Counted from the stretch's first letter, positions 41,068-49,983 are shown. The stretch: DNA of 64,000 nt from Dietzia psychralcaliphila (GCF_003096095.1 NZ_CP015453.1:434001-498000); one strand, 5' to 3'. Numbers and translations: made by a program. The notes: generated by a model from the letters alone, not told the origin.

Positions 41068-42033
41068 TCAGTAGCCGCGGCCGTACTCGACCACGGACAG
41101 CAGGTCCTCGCCGTCGACGAACCTGCGCAGGTTCTCCGCGAGGGGCCCCGCCATCTCCTCGGTGAGCCGTCCGGCCGGGTTGGCGACGTGCGGGGTGATC
41201 ACCACGGTGTCGAGGCCGAACAGCGGGTCGTCCGGCGCGGGCGGTTCCGGATCGGTCACGTCGAGGGCAGCTCCCCCGATCAGTCCCGCGGTGAGGGCGC
41301 GGTACAGGGCCGCCTGGTCGATCAGCGGCCCGCGGGCCACGTTGACTATCCAGGAGTGCGGGCGGAGCAGCGCCAGGGTGCGGTCGTTGATCAGGTGTCG
41401 GGTCTCCGGGGTGTCGGGCGCGGCCAGCACCACGTGGTCGGCCTGAGCGAGCACCTCCTCGGTCCGCTCGGCCGGAACGGTGAGGGCGGCTCCCTCGACC
41501 GGGCGGCCGGACCTGGTGACGGCGAGGGTCCGCGCTCCACACGCGGTGAGCAGTGGCACGAGCTCACGCCCGATGCCGCCGGCGCCGATGATCGCGACCG
41601 AGGCGCCCCGGAGAGTGCGGACAGTCGGATCCACGGCATCCTTGGCCCAGCGGGTGTGGGCCGACCGGACCACCTGCCGGGTGCCCGCGAGCAGCAGGGC
41701 GAGCGCGTGTTCGGCGACGCCCCGGGCGTAGAAGCCGGAGGCGTTGGTCCAGGTCCGGCGGTCGTCGAGCACTCCCTCGGCGACGAAGTGCTCGATTCCC
41801 GCGGTGCTCAGCGCCACCCACTCGACCTGTTGAGGCAGGGCCGGGAAACCGTCCGGGCCCCCGATCCACACCAGCACCCGGGCCTCCTCGAGCGGAACCA
41901 CCGAACCCCCCGCGCCCTCCACCGCGGCGACGAGGTGGGGGTCGCGGGTCGGTTCGACGGCCACGCGCAGCGCGGTGGCGTCACCCGTCCCGGGCCGGTT
42001 GGCGCGGTCCGCAGAGGGTGGCGAGGGGATCAT
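41068..42033 (-). CDS. D-isomer specific 2-hydroxyacid dehydrogenase family protein
   Basis: This NAD(P)-dependent oxidoreductase has 321 residues from ATG 42033, which follows GAAGG. The Rossmann motif SVAIIGAGGIGRELVP, the catalytic Arg in VNVARGPLIDQ, the Glu region DVTDPEPPAPDDPL and the active-site His in VVITPHVANP are all seen. The substrate is unknown; relatives reduce glyoxylate, hydroxypyruvate or other 2-keto acids. The 3' part of a transporter remnant overlaps its start. Confidence 0.87.
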   Translation of the reverse strand: MIPSPPSADRANRPGTGDATALRVAVEPTRDPHLVAAVEGAGGSVVPLEEARVLVWIGGPDGFPALPQQVEWVALSTAGIEHFVAEGVLDDRRTWTNASGFYARGVAEHALALLLAGTRQVVRSAHTRWAKDAVDPTVRTLRGASVAIIGAGGIGRELVPLLTACGARTLAVTRSGRPVEGAALTVPAERTEEVLAQADHVVLAAPDTPETRHLINDRTLALLRPHSWIVNVARGPLIDQAALYRALTAGLIGGAALDVTDPEPPAPDDPLFGLDTVVITPHVANPAGRLTEEMAGPLAENLRRFVDGEDLLSVVEYGRGY

Positions 42034-42180
42034 GTCGGCAGGGCCTTCTTTCCCGTCTCGGCGATGGTGGACACGGTGAGGAGCCCGATCACGCAGACCC
42101 CGATCACCCAGTATGCGGGTGCCATGCCGCTGCCGGTCCAGGCGACGAGCTGCGCGGCGAAGTACGGCGCGGTCCCTCGA
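42030..42180 (-). pseudogene. 3' remnant of an MHS/MFS transporter gene
   Basis: The minus-strand frame ending at 42030 encodes a stretch beginning TAPYFAAQLVAWTGSGMAPA and ending TIAETGKK. It looks like the last transmembrane segment and C-terminus of a metabolite:H+ symporter. Upstream sequence is unrelated, so only about 45 codons survive. It overlaps the downstream dehydrogenase start by 4 nt, which suggests the intact transporter once headed that operon. The break coincides with the left copy of a direct repeat. Confidence 0.6.
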
Positions 42181-42181
42181 T

Positions 42182-42202
42182 GACGACGACAACGCCCGCA
42201 GC
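42182..42202. repeat. Direct repeat, left copy
   Basis: This 21-bp sequence is identical to 43132-43152. The following 40 bp are also related, with mismatches (gagccg[c/t]cgccca and ggtca are shared). The two copies bracket the XRE/membrane-protein cassette. Confidence 0.75.
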
Positions 42203-42233
42203 AGAGCTGGTGGGAGCCGCCGCCCACTCAAAG

Positions 42234-42280
42234 GTCAACTACTCTTGACATGAAAAGTCAAGCCTGATTAACATCGGGCC
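42234..42280 (+). promoter_or_regulatory. Promoter with three half-site operator for the XRE gene
   Basis: TTGACA (42245-42250) and TAACAT (42269-42274), 18 bp apart, form a strong sigma-70-type promoter. The start codon follows 6 nt after the -10, so the message is probably leaderless. Half-sites GTCAA (42234), TTGAC (42245) and GTCAA (42257) make two overlapping inverted repeats over the -35, a likely autorepressor operator. Confidence 0.7.
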
Positions 42281-42508
42281 ATGGCAGTCCGAGAGTCCGA
42301 CGCGACCGGATCGAACCCGGTCCGGGAGTGCCGCAAGGTCAAGCGGGTCACCCAGGCCGAGCTCGCCGAGGCGGTGGGTGTCAGCAGGCAGACGATCATC
42401 GCGGTCGAGCGGGGCGACTATTCGCCGTCGGTGTACCTGGCGATTCGAATCGCGCGGACCCTGGAGCGGTCGGTTGAAGAGCTTTTCACTCTGGAAGAGG
42501 AGTCCTGA
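42281..42508 (+). CDS. XRE/Cro-CI family transcriptional regulator (small)
   Basis: This 75-residue helix-turn-helix protein contains VTQAELAEAVGVSRQTIIAVERGDYSPSVYLAIRIARTL, the compact Cro/CI type. It has no extra domain. It shares one base with the next gene (TGATG) and probably represses its own promoter together with that membrane-protein gene. Confidence 0.88.
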   Translation: MAVRESDATGSNPVRECRKVKRVTQAELAEAVGVSRQTIIAVERGDYSPSVYLAIRIARTLERSVEELFTLEEES

Positions 42509-43038
42509 TGAATCAGCGCAACAGCGTGTTCGACAGGTGGTCGGACCGGGTCATGGATCTCGACAGCCCTGCGTACGGTGACGAGCGGGAACGCACCGTG
42601 TTCATGGAGGCGAGTTCGTTCGGTCTCACTATCGGTCTGTACGCGGGACTGGCGGGGTCCGTCGTGTCAGCAGCGTTTGGCCTTTTCCTCGTTCCGACGG
42701 TGCTCCTCGCGCTCACGATCCTGCCCGCGGCGGCGACCCAGTGGTACGCGCGGCGGCGGGGAGTCCACCTCAACACCCTTGCCGAGGAGGGCGGGGCCAA
42801 GTCGACGCTGGTCAACATGGTCGCGGTGTGCACGGTCATCGCCCTGACGTTCGCCGCGATGACCTACACCGTCTTCGCGGGGCAGCCGCTCCTGCCCTTC
42901 CCCTCGGTCACGGTGACACCGGGGGAGGGTCTTCTCGGGGGCATGGCACAGGGAGCCGTGGTCGGCGGGATGGTCGGGGCGGTCGCCGGGATCATCGGTT
43001 CCGTCGTGAGTTACCGCAAGGCGAACCGCGGGAGGTAG
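42508..43038 (+). CDS. Four-helix membrane protein paired with XRE regulator
   Basis: This 176-residue protein has four hydrophobic segments (about residues 38-58, 60-78, 102-122, 143-165) and a hydrophilic N-terminus. I do not recognise the family with confidence; small XRE regulators are often coupled to membrane proteins of DUF2178/DUF3796 kind, and the layout fits. Start ATG 42508 overlaps the regulator stop. Function is unknown. Confidence 0.75.
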   Translation: MNQRNSVFDRWSDRVMDLDSPAYGDERERTVFMEASSFGLTIGLYAGLAGSVVSAAFGLFLVPTVLLALTILPAAATQWYARRRGVHLNTLAEEGGAKSTLVNMVAVCTVIALTFAAMTYTVFAGQPLLPFPSVTVTPGEGLLGGMAQGAVVGGMVGAVAGIIGSVVSYRKANRGR

Positions 43039-43345
43039 CAGCGGCGACCGTGCGGGCGGCCACCCTGATCGCGTCCGCCCGGCAGCCCGTGCGAGGGTGA
43101 CCGGCGCGGGGGAGAGCACGTCAACCATCGCGACGACGACAACGCCCGCAGCCTCCCGGGGCCGAGCCGTCGCCCAGTCGAGCAGGTCACGCCGCGTCGT
43201 CGAGTCGTCCGGTCGCTGACCGGCCCCCCTGTCTCCCCGGCACAACAGCTGACGCTTTCTTTGGCGTCCTGGGACGTTCTCAGGCACTGGCCCGCTCCAT
43301 AGTGTTGCGGATCACACCGATCCCCATCACTACGAAGGTTGCCGG
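43039..43345. other. Intergenic region before the acyl-CoA synthetase gene
   Basis: The right copy of the direct repeat is at 43132-43152. The minus strand through 43130-43200 could encode LLDWATARPREAAGVVVVAM and adjoining residues, a possible gene remnant, but no start or full domain is seen. The end of the region should contain the promoter of the downstream gene; GTGTTGCGGATCACAC at 43302-43317 is a small palindrome near it. Confidence 0.5.
43132..43152. repeat. Direct repeat, right copy
   Basis: This 21-bp sequence is identical to 42182-42202, with partly conserved flank. The spacing between the copies is 950 bp. Confidence 0.75.
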
Positions 43346-44821
43346 ATGCCAATGCGCACTGACCTGCTCGGATACTCTGTCTGGAATCGCACCGAGGGCC
43401 TCGACGCCCCCTTCGCGCAGGACGAGAGCACCGCGCTGACCTACCGCGAGTTCTCGCAGCTCGTGGCCGCGTACGCCCGGATTCTCGCGGGCCACGGAGT
43501 CGGCGAGCGGGACGTCGTGGCGGTACAACTGTCCAACAGGGTCGAGTTCCTCGTCGCCGTGATGGCGGCCTGGAGCCTGCGAGCCGTCGCGACGCCGGTC
43601 AACCCGGTCCTGGCCCCGGCGGAGCTCGAGCACCAGCTCGGGGACTCCACCACCCTCGTCGTGGTGACCGAGTCGCCGGACGCCATCCGCGCGCTCACCG
43701 TCTCGCCGACAGTGCTCGATGTCGCTGAGTGCCCCACCACCGGCGACTCGGTGCCCACCGCCACGTTCACGCCTCAGGACACGGCGCTGCTGGTCTACAC
43801 CTCCGGGTCCACCGGACGCCCCAAAGGGGTCGAGCTGACCCACGCGAATCTCGAGCACATGACCCGCGCGCTGGCCGAGCATGTCGACGCCCGCCCCGAC
43901 GAGCACTGCCTACTGGTCCTGCCGCTGTTCCACGTCAACGCCATCTGCGTGAGCTTCCTCCTGCCCGCCTCGGTGGGCGGTCGCCTCACCCTGCTCCGAC
44001 GCTTCAGGCCGGAGACCTTTCTCGACGCGATCGAGGAGCACCGGCCGACCTACTTCTCCGCCGTCCCGGCCATCTTCGCGACCCTCGCCGACACGCCGGG
44101 CGCTGAGAACCGGGATTTCAGCTGCCTACGGCGCGCGATCTGCGGAGCGGCACCGGTGTCGAGGGAGCTCCTCGACCGGGTGACCGGCGTGCTCGGTATC
44201 CCGGTGGTCGAGGGGTACGGCCTCACCGAGGGGACATGCGCCTCCACGTGCAACCCACCGGGTGGCCCGATCAAGGCCGGCACCGTCGGGGTCCCCCTGC
44301 CGGGGATCAGCGTCAAGGTCGTCGATCAGGACGGCGGTGAGCTGCCCGTCGGCCACGCCGGAGAGGTGATGATCTCGGGCCCCACGGTGATGAAGGGCTA
44401 CCTGGGGATGCCGGAGGCCACCGCCGACACCATCGAGGACGGATGGCTGCACACCGGTGACGTCGGGAAGTTCGACGCCGACGGCTACCTCACGCTGGTC
44501 GACCGCATCAAGGACATGATCATCCGGGGCGGGGAGAACCTGTACCCCAAGGAGATCGAGAACGCCCTGGCCACGCATCCCGCGGTGCTCGAGTGCGCGG
44601 TCGTCGGAGCACCACACCAGACCTACGGGGAGATCCCCGTCGCCTACGTCGTGACCTACGCGAACACCGAGGTCACCGAGGACGAACTCCTCGAGGCCGC
44701 CCGCGAGCGCATCACCAAGATCAAGCTGCCCGCGGCGATCCACTTCGTCGACGAACTGCCCCGTAACCCGGTCGGCAAGATCGACAAACCCTCACTGCGT
44801 CGCGTCGCGGCCGTCTCGTAG
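43346..44821 (+). CDS. AMP-forming acyl-CoA synthetase/ligase
   Basis: This ANL-superfamily enzyme of 491 residues activates a carboxylic acid as its adenylate and then CoA thioester. Core motifs are LLVYTSGSTGRPKGVELTH (P-loop), the A5-type motif VEGYGLTEGT, WLHTGDVGKFDADGYLTLVDR and the C-terminal catalytic Lys in NPVGKIDKP. The substrate is unknown; medium or long fatty acids or aromatic acids are possible. It begins a plus-strand set with DUF3556, an FAD oxidoreductase and a PucR-type regulator. A GAAGG ribosome-binding site precedes the ATG. Confidence 0.92.
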   Translation: MPMRTDLLGYSVWNRTEGLDAPFAQDESTALTYREFSQLVAAYARILAGHGVGERDVVAVQLSNRVEFLVAVMAAWSLRAVATPVNPVLAPAELEHQLGDSTTLVVVTESPDAIRALTVSPTVLDVAECPTTGDSVPTATFTPQDTALLVYTSGSTGRPKGVELTHANLEHMTRALAEHVDARPDEHCLLVLPLFHVNAICVSFLLPASVGGRLTLLRRFRPETFLDAIEEHRPTYFSAVPAIFATLADTPGAENRDFSCLRRAICGAAPVSRELLDRVTGVLGIPVVEGYGLTEGTCASTCNPPGGPIKAGTVGVPLPGISVKVVDQDGGELPVGHAGEVMISGPTVMKGYLGMPEATADTIEDGWLHTGDVGKFDADGYLTLVDRIKDMIIRGGENLYPKEIENALATHPAVLECAVVGAPHQTYGEIPVAYVVTYANTEVTEDELLEAARERITKIKLPAAIHFVDELPRNPVGKIDKPSLRRVAAVS

Positions 44822-44870
44822 CCTGCCGCGTCACCCGCCCCATCACAGCTGGACGTCAAAGGAGTACATC

Positions 44871-46736
44871 ATGGGATTCACGCAGGGCGTTCCGCCCGAC
44901 ATCGACCCGAAGAAGTTCAACGGCCTGCCGCTCATGGAGCGGGTACGGATCGCACACACGCACTGGGCGGACCACGGGTTCGGCACCCCCAAGATGATCA
45001 ACGTCATCTACCTGTTCAAGGTGCTGATCCTGCAAATCGGCATCGGGATCACGCTGGCCACACTGACCTCCGGATTCAACCCGCTGGACGTGGGTAGCTG
45101 GTGGAACGAGCTGATCGTCTACCAGAAGGCCATCCTGTGGACCATGCTGCTGGAGATCATGGGCCTGGGCGGCACCTGGGGTCCCCTGTGTGGACGCTTC
45201 AAGCCCATGACCGGCGGAGTCCTCTACTGGACCAGGGTGGGCGGCATCCGGCTCCCACCCTGGCCGGACAAGGTGCCGGGCACCCGCGGTGACACCAGAT
45301 CGCTGTTCGACGTCCTGCTCTACTGCGTGATCCTGGCCAACCTGCTGCTCGCCGTGGTCCTCCCCGGCGTCGCCGCCCGGGGGATGGCCGACCAGTCGGT
45401 GGTCAACCCGTCCGTGGTGATGCCGCTGGTCGTGCTGATGGTGGTTATGGGCCTGCGGGACAAGGTCATCTTTATCGCCTCCCGCGGTGAGCAGTACTAC
45501 CCCGCGATCGTGTTCTTCTCGTTCCTGCCGTTCGTGGACATCGTGGTGGCCCTCAAGCTGCTCATCGTGACGGTGTGGATCGGTGCGGGCATCTCCAAGC
45601 TGGGCAAGCACTTCTCCCACGTGATCCCGCCGATGATCAGCAACACCCCGTGGATCGTGTCCAAGTCGGTCAAGCGGGCGCACTACCGCAAGTATCCGGA
45701 GGATCTGCGCCCCTCCCGGATGGCCTCGGGCGTGGCGCATGTGCTGGGCACGCTGGTGGAGGTGGTGGCGCCCCTGGTGCTGCTGTTCTCGACCAACATC
45801 TACGTCTCGATCGCCGCCGCCGTCCTCATGGTGTGCTTCCACCTGTTCATCTTCTCCACGTTCCCGCTGGCGGTGCCGCTGGAGTGGAACATCCTGTTCG
45901 CCTTCGCCACGATCGTGCTGTTCCTCGGATTCCCCAACCAGGACGGCTTCGGCGTGACGGACTTCTCCAACCCGTTCCTGCTGGCCCTCATCGTGGCCGG
46001 CCTGGTGTTCTTCCCGATCCTGGGCAACCTGCGGCCCGACCTGGTGTCGTTCCTGCCGTCCATGCGCCAGTACGCCGGCAACTGGGCCACCGCGCTGTGG
46101 GCGTTCGCGCCGGGCGCCGAGGCCAAGCTGGACGAGTTCATCGACCGCCCGGCCAAGACGACGCCCGTGCAGCTCGAGTCTATGTACGACCCCGACGTGG
46201 CGCGGATGACGCTCGACCTGACCCTGGGGTGGCGGTCCCTGCACAGCAACGGGCGCGGCCTGTTCTCCCTGCTCATGCACCATCTGGGGGAGGACCTGGA
46301 GAAATACGACGTCCGCGAGGCCGAGTTCGCCTCCAATACGATCATCGGGTTCAACTTCGGCGACGGGCATCTCCACGACCACCGTCTGATCGCGGCCATC
46401 CAGAAGCGGGTCGGGTATGCCCCCGGCGAGTTTGTGGTGGTGTGGATGGAGTCGCAACCCATCCACAAGGGCACCCAGCAGTACAAGATCATCGACGCGG
46501 CGCTCGGGATCATCGAGGAGGGATACGTCAACGTGGCCGACGAGGTCGAGGCACGGCCGCACCTGCCCAACGGACCCATCCCGCGCTACACCACGTGGCG
46601 GGCCGAGACGGGTGGGCAGCCCACGGGCGGCCGACGCACGGCTGAGCACAAGGCCAACCACCACGCGGCCGATCACCACGCGGCCGACCACAAGAGGATG
46701 AGCGAGCCCACGGCCGACGAGGCGGTCAGCTCATGA
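44871..46736 (+). CDS. DUF3556 family multi-pass membrane protein
   Basis: This 621-residue integral membrane protein has about ten hydrophobic helices in the first 410 residues and a soluble C-terminal part of about 200 residues. It matches the mycobacterial DUF3556 transmembrane proteins, whose function is unknown; the helical part recalls HTTM-like topology. Conserved-looking stretches are GTWGPLCGRFKPMTGG and FNFGDGHLHDHRLIAAIQKR. The tail contains a His/Ala/Asp repeat (HHAADHHAADHK). An AAGGAG site precedes ATG 44871. The tight position between lipid-type genes suggests membrane lipid or terpenoid chemistry, by inference only. Confidence 0.8.
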   Translation: MGFTQGVPPDIDPKKFNGLPLMERVRIAHTHWADHGFGTPKMINVIYLFKVLILQIGIGITLATLTSGFNPLDVGSWWNELIVYQKAILWTMLLEIMGLGGTWGPLCGRFKPMTGGVLYWTRVGGIRLPPWPDKVPGTRGDTRSLFDVLLYCVILANLLLAVVLPGVAARGMADQSVVNPSVVMPLVVLMVVMGLRDKVIFIASRGEQYYPAIVFFSFLPFVDIVVALKLLIVTVWIGAGISKLGKHFSHVIPPMISNTPWIVSKSVKRAHYRKYPEDLRPSRMASGVAHVLGTLVEVVAPLVLLFSTNIYVSIAAAVLMVCFHLFIFSTFPLAVPLEWNILFAFATIVLFLGFPNQDGFGVTDFSNPFLLALIVAGLVFFPILGNLRPDLVSFLPSMRQYAGNWATALWAFAPGAEAKLDEFIDRPAKTTPVQLESMYDPDVARMTLDLTLGWRSLHSNGRGLFSLLMHHLGEDLEKYDVREAEFASNTIIGFNFGDGHLHDHRLIAAIQKRVGYAPGEFVVVWMESQPIHKGTQQYKIIDAALGIIEEGYVNVADEVEARPHLPNGPIPRYTTWRAETGGQPTGGRRTAEHKANHHAADHHAADHKRMSEPTADEAVSS

Positions 46737-46805
46737 GGTAGCCGCGCGGCGACCACCGAGGGGAGCCGGAGAGCTCTCCACCCACCACTACGCCGGAGGA
46801 GAACA

Positions 46806-48272
46806 ATGAGTACCGCCACCATCGTGGGCAGCGGCCCCAACGGGCTGGCCGCCGCCGTCCACCTCGCACGCCAGGGGGTCGACGTGACGGTCCTGGAGGC
46901 CGCGGACACGATCGGTGGCGGTACCCGTTCCGGCGAACTGACCGTTCCGGGACTGATCCACGACCACTGCTCGGCCATCCATCCGATGGGGGCGGCGTCC
47001 CCCTTCCTGCAGACGCTCGGCCTGGAGCGTCACGGTCTGCGGTGGCTTCACCCCGAGATCGATTGCGCCCATCCGCTCGACAGCGGCGACGCCGGGCTCC
47101 TCTACACCTCGGTGGCCCGCACGGTCGAGGGGTTGGGGGAGGACGGCCGGGTCTGGCATGCGCTGTTCAACGATCTGGCCCGGGACTTCGACATCCTGGC
47201 CGGCGAATTGATGGGCCCGTTCTTCCATGTGCCCAGGCGGCCCGACAAGCTGGCGCTCTTCGGCCCCCGTGCCCTGGCACCCGCGACGGTCCTGGCCAGG
47301 CTGTTCCGCACCGAGCGGGGGCGGGCCCTGTTTGGCGGGCTCGCCGCCCACGTGTTCTCGAGACTCGACCGGCCCGCGAGTTCGGCGGTCGGGCTGATGA
47401 TCGGGGCGTCGGGGCACAAGTACGGGTGGGTGGTCGCCGAGGGCGGCTCGCAGGCGATCGCCGACTCGCTGGCTGCCGTCCTCGCCGAGCACGGCGGGCG
47501 CATCCACACGGGAGTGCGCGTCTCGTCGTCGTCGGATATTCCCCCGTCGGACCTGGTCCTCCTCGACACCTCCCCGGACACCGCCCTGCGGGTCTTCGGC
47601 TCGCGCCTCCCCAACCGGATCGCGTCGTCGTTCCGACGCTTCTCCGCCGGCCCGGCCGCCTACAAGGTGGACTACGCCGTCACCGGCGGGGTTCCGTGGC
47701 GCAACGCCGACTGCGGGAGGGCAGGGACCGTGCACCTCGGCGGGGGCTTCGACGAGATCCACCAGGCGGAGAAGGCATGTGCGCTGGGCCGGATGCCGGA
47801 GCGACCGTTCGTGCTGGTGGGCCAGCAGTACGTGGCCGACCCGGGCCGGGCCGCCGGGGACACCGTCCCTCTGTACGCCTACGCGCACGTTCCCGCCGAC
47901 TACCCGGGCCGCGCGGAGGAGGCGGTCACAGCGCAGATCGAGCGATTCGCCCCGGGGTTCCGCGACCGGATCGTCGCCACCCACGTGACGCCCCCGTGGC
48001 GGCTGGAGGCGCAGAACGAGAACCAGCGGGGAGGCGACATCGTCGGTGGATCCAACGCCGGACTGCAGGTGGTCTTCCGCCCCAGGATCTCCGCCGACCC
48101 CTATAGCCTCGGGATCCCGGGCGCCTACCTGTGCTCGGCCTCGACGCCGCCGGGCGCCGGAGCGCACGGGATGCCCGGGTACAACGCCGCCCGCGCGGCG
48201 CTGAAGTATCTCGGGACGGAGACGGGAGCGCCGAGCGTGATGAGTGTCGAACGTGATGAGAACCGAGCGTGA
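46806..48272 (+). CDS. FAD-dependent oxidoreductase (phytoene desaturase-like)
   Basis: This 488-residue flavoprotein of the phytoene dehydrogenase/amine-oxidase type shows the N-terminal dinucleotide motif TIVGSGPNGLAAAVHLARQGVDVTVLEAADTIGGGTR (in part) and the C-terminal FAD motif TPPGAGAHGMPGYNAARAAL. Related actinobacterial proteins act on carotenoid- or polyprenoid-like substrates, but no other carotenoid genes are nearby. GGAGGAG precedes ATG 46806. Its 3' end carries short tandem repeats. Confidence 0.87.
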   Translation: MSTATIVGSGPNGLAAAVHLARQGVDVTVLEAADTIGGGTRSGELTVPGLIHDHCSAIHPMGAASPFLQTLGLERHGLRWLHPEIDCAHPLDSGDAGLLYTSVARTVEGLGEDGRVWHALFNDLARDFDILAGELMGPFFHVPRRPDKLALFGPRALAPATVLARLFRTERGRALFGGLAAHVFSRLDRPASSAVGLMIGASGHKYGWVVAEGGSQAIADSLAAVLAEHGGRIHTGVRVSSSSDIPPSDLVLLDTSPDTALRVFGSRLPNRIASSFRRFSAGPAAYKVDYAVTGGVPWRNADCGRAGTVHLGGGFDEIHQAEKACALGRMPERPFVLVGQQYVADPGRAAGDTVPLYAYAHVPADYPGRAEEAVTAQIERFAPGFRDRIVATHVTPPWRLEAQNENQRGGDIVGGSNAGLQVVFRPRISADPYSLGIPGAYLCSASTPPGAGAHGMPGYNAARAALKYLGTETGAPSVMSVERDENRA

Positions 48273-48304
48273 AGAGAACAGAGCGTGAAGAGAACACAGC
48301 GCGA
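48254..48304. repeat. 16-bp degenerate tandem repeat at gene junction
   Basis: Three diverging copies of agagaacagagcgtga span the end of the oxidoreductase gene and the short gap before the regulator. Each copy contains a GAAGAGAA-like purine tract that could act as ribosome-binding site for the next gene. Confidence 0.8.
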
Positions 48305-49578
48305 TGAGTGACGCCCCCCGGGTCGAGTCCTTCGACAACGACGACGACGAGGGGATGGCCTCGCGCGTGTTGGCCGATCTCGCGCGTGAGCTCTCGGAGG
48401 ACATCGACGCGGTGGTCGCGACGGTGACCAAGTACATCGCGGACACCATCGACGACCTGTCCGCCGAGACCGGTCTGATGGACCTGCTCACCGCAAGCGT
48501 GCACGGAAACGTGAGCACGATCCTGCACGTCATGGGCAACAAGATCCCGCTCGACCATCTGCAGCCCACCACCGCCGCGGTCGAGTACGCCTTCCGGTTG
48601 GCCCAGCGGAACGTCTCCGCCAACGCCCTGGTCCGCGCCTATCACCTGGGGGCCCACGAGATGCAGCGCGTGGTCCTGCAGCGGATGGAGACCAGAGATC
48701 TCGCTCCGCAGCGCACCATCGACGTGATCTCCGAGTTCGCCACGATGGAGCACCAGTACATCGACTGGATCATCCGCTACGTCCTCAACGCCTACGAATC
48801 CGAGCGGCAGCGCTGGAGCGACATGCCGGGCAGCGTGCTGGTCTCGGCGATCGAGGACCTCATGAACGATCCGGGAAGCGGTGCGACGCGGTTCGAGACC
48901 AAGACCGGATACGCGCTCAAGCGGACGCATCTGGCCGTGATCGCGTGGGATCCCGATCCGGAGAGTTCTGCCCGCCGGTTGCACAGCAGGATCCTCGCCG
49001 CGGCCGGGGTGATCAATGCACCCTCGCCCCCGCTGCAGGTCACGATCGACGAGACGACCGTGTGGAACTGGATCCCCGTCGACGCCGCCGCGGTGCGGAC
49101 GCTCGACCTGACCAGGCTGCGGGAGTCCATGGGCGGCGCTCACCTGGCGATGGGTGAGCCGATGTGGGGGCCAGAGGGGTTCAAACGCAGCCACGAGCAG
49201 GCCCGGATCGCGTTCGGCTGCGCCACCGCCCCGGGGCGCCGGTCGCGGCCCGTGTCCAGCTACGCCGAACCGGGTCTGGCCGCGACGTCACTGATCGCCA
49301 AGGACACCCCGGAAGCGAGGATCTGGGTCCGGGAAACGCTGGGCCCACTGGCCGCGGACACCCCGCAGGCGGCGGAGTCCCGGGAGACCCTGGCCACCTA
49401 TCTGGCCGAGAACCGCAGCCTGATCCGCACGGCGGAGTTGCTCCACGTGCACAAGAACACCGTGCGGTACCGCATCTCCAGGATCTTCACCGACCTCGAC
49501 GCGGAGCGACGGGTGGGGGACACCCTCGACCTCGCCCTGGCGTTGCGCGTTCACGAGTATCTCGGCCACGGGCCCTGA
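48304..49578 (+). CDS. PucR/CdaR-type helix-turn-helix regulator
   Basis: This 424-residue regulator has an N-terminal helical sensor-like region (about residues 20-170), a GGDEF-like/CdaR middle region and a C-terminal PucR HTH domain: TLATYLAENRSLIRTAELLHVHKNTVRYRISRI. Such proteins respond to substrates of nearby catabolic operons. It is last in the acyl-CoA synthetase set, so local control of that set is likely. Confidence 0.87.
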   Translation: MSDAPRVESFDNDDDEGMASRVLADLARELSEDIDAVVATVTKYIADTIDDLSAETGLMDLLTASVHGNVSTILHVMGNKIPLDHLQPTTAAVEYAFRLAQRNVSANALVRAYHLGAHEMQRVVLQRMETRDLAPQRTIDVISEFATMEHQYIDWIIRYVLNAYESERQRWSDMPGSVLVSAIEDLMNDPGSGATRFETKTGYALKRTHLAVIAWDPDPESSARRLHSRILAAAGVINAPSPPLQVTIDETTVWNWIPVDAAAVRTLDLTRLRESMGGAHLAMGEPMWGPEGFKRSHEQARIAFGCATAPGRRSRPVSSYAEPGLAATSLIAKDTPEARIWVRETLGPLAADTPQAAESRETLATYLAENRSLIRTAELLHVHKNTVRYRISRIFTDLDAERRVGDTLDLALALRVHEYLGHGP

Positions 49579-49728
49579 TCGCCGGTCTGTCGACCGGTCG
49601 TGCCCCGTGTTGATCCGGTGGCATAGTGGGGGAACGGCAAGCCCCATCGTGTCCGGGCCAGTCCGGGTACGTGGCGACACCGCATGAATCCGTGCAGGTC
49701 AACGCCTGCACCGACGAGAGGATCGCAC

Positions 49729-49983
49729 ATGGCTATCAGTGACGACGACATGACGACCACCGGTAACTCAGGCGAGGGAGTCGCCGACGGTGGCTCCAAC
49801 CCGGAGGGCCACGACGGCGGGGCCGACGGTTCGGCCAACAAGGGCGAGGGCGCCGCTGACGGCGGTTCGAACCCGGGCGGCCACGACGGTGGTGCTGACG
49901 GCGCGGCCGGCTCGGGCGAGGGTGTCGCCGACGGCGGCTCGAACCCGGACGGGGCCGATGGCGGCGCCGACGGCACGGCCTGA
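49729..49983 (+). CDS. Gly/Asp-rich three-repeat small protein (putative modified-peptide precursor)
   Basis: This 84-residue protein has a leader-like N-terminus of 14 residues (MAISDDDMTTTGNS) followed by three repeats of period 24, beginning at residues 15, 39 and 63. The shared core is GEG(V/A)ADGGSNP, then a variable residue, G(H/A)DGGADG. There are no Cys, Tyr, Trp, Phe or Arg residues. ATG 49729 follows GAGAGGA; a longer in-frame start at 49684 is less likely. Only 6 nt separate its stop from a JmjC/cupin_4 oxygenase gene, followed by a ferredoxin-like gene. This suggests the repeats are hydroxylated or otherwise modified (RiPP-like), by inference. A disordered Ca-binding or protective protein is the alternative. 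Confidence 0.75.
   Translation: MAISDDDMTTTGNSGEGVADGGSNPEGHDGGADGSANKGEGAADGGSNPGGHDGGADGAAGSGEGVADGGSNPDGADGGADGTA

Noticed and set aside
43302-43317. CRP-like site GTGTTGCGGATCACAC upstream of the acyl-CoA synthetase
   Set aside because: Only one half fits TCACA; the other half and spacing do not match TGTGA-N6.
44856-46691. 611-codon minus-strand open frame
   Set aside because: It is antisense to the DUF3556 gene, whose protein has a clear multi-helix pattern and a good ribosome-binding site.
46788-48623. 611-codon minus-strand open frame
   Set aside because: It is antisense to the FAD oxidoreductase gene; the plus frame has intact dinucleotide motifs.
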